A stretch of DNA of 42,785 nucleotides. Source: an uncultured Porphyromonadaceae bacterium (GTDB lineage: Bacteria; Bacteroidota; Bacteroidia; Bacteroidales; Muribaculaceae). The translations under genes were made by a program, and so were the position numbers. This document shows positions 42,641-42,785 of this stretch, one piece after another. Location of the stretch: NCBI GenBank assembly GCA_947175295.1, contig CAMWMK010000023.1:1-42785 (forward strand). Direction: 5' to 3'. Below the pieces are notes generated by a model. That model saw only the letters and a program-made list of their open reading frames with translations, searched no databases and was not told the DNA's origin. The stretch's first letter is position 1. Each line of letters begins with the position of its first letter.

Positions 42641-42785
42641 GGAATGACCAATGATTCGATCTTCAAGTATGTCGTGGATTATCTCATGAAGATGGGGGAG
42701 AGCAGCCATACCAACTATGTGCTTGCAAATATGTATGTCTATATCCTGCCTTTCCTGCTGATATTGATCGTAGGATTGATAGGAT
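42641..42785 (+). other. Third in-frame segment with a transmembrane stretch (runs off the window)
   Basis: Still in the same frame: TNDSIFKYVVDYLMKMGESS followed by ANMYVYILPFLLILIVGLIG, ending in a hydrophobic helix at the window edge. I do not recognise the source protein. It continues the open frame that joins the GH43 and caspase fragments. Confidence 0.4.

Noticed and set aside
42170..42709. A 179-codon bottom-strand open frame at the right edge
   Set aside because: The opposite strand reads recognisable GH43 and caspase motifs over the same bases, so this frame is a shadow.

Overview
The window comes from a Bacteroidota genome, most likely order Bacteroidales and plausibly a Muribaculaceae-like gut lineage (the family is inference). 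The evidence is protein content (TamB/DUF490, M13 and M16 peptidases, an Omp28-related secreted protein with a Bacteroidales-style tail, a Bacteroidota-type tyrosine recombinase) and promoters. At most upstream regions I find TAnnTTTG with TTTG (or a close variant) about 20 nt further upstream, the Bacteroidota primary sigma pattern.

Layout. Positions 1-9,300: ribosomal genes rpmB-rpmG (leftward), an orphan tyrosine recombinase, a CinA-like amidase, tsaD, then a rightward tamB - patatin lipase - GH13 amylase run. Positions 11,000-17,600: prs, then a leftward operon ftsY - rimO - menF - M13 peptidase. Positions 17,700-21,500: a HicBA toxin-antitoxin pair and an M16 peptidase. Positions 21,570-24,660: CRISPR signalling accessories (small Csx15/16/20-like protein, CARF-HEPN Csx1-family ribonuclease, membrane-anchored NERD nuclease). 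Positions 24,880-28,500: two unrelated genes, a divergent DXS-like enzyme and an Omp28-like protein. Positions 28,700-29,715: two short CRISPR arrays with duplicated leaders and a wrecked reverse-transcriptase gene between them. Positions 29,808-38,644: a seven-gene type III-D-like effector operon (Cas6, HD-less Cas10, single Cas7, Csx10/Cas5, tandem Cas7-Cas7 fusion, small protein, large RAMP with coiled coil). Positions 38,794-42,166: a WYL regulator and a two-gene unit (unknown protein plus CbbX-like AAA+ ATPase). The last ~550 bases are an open frame joining a GH43 fragment, a caspase fragment and a membrane segment.

How it works together. The arrays are read leftward, as the cas operon is: the repeat then ends in ATTAAGAC, like the type III crRNA 5' handle. 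Cas6 would cut the precursor and the effector would bind target RNA. Cas10 has no HD nuclease but keeps a cyclase-type SGDD motif, so it would signal by cyclic oligoadenylate to the CARF-HEPN ribonuclease, with the small neighbour as a candidate ring nuclease. No cas1 or cas2 is present. The RT remnant and the gene-tail-like start of each leader suggest that an RT-containing adaptation module once lay between the arrays and was deleted. The unusual points are the effector architecture (unfused Cas7 and Csx10 beside a Cas7-Cas7 fusion, resembling the order of the III-Dv complex), the fossil adaptation module, and the NERD-membrane accessory.
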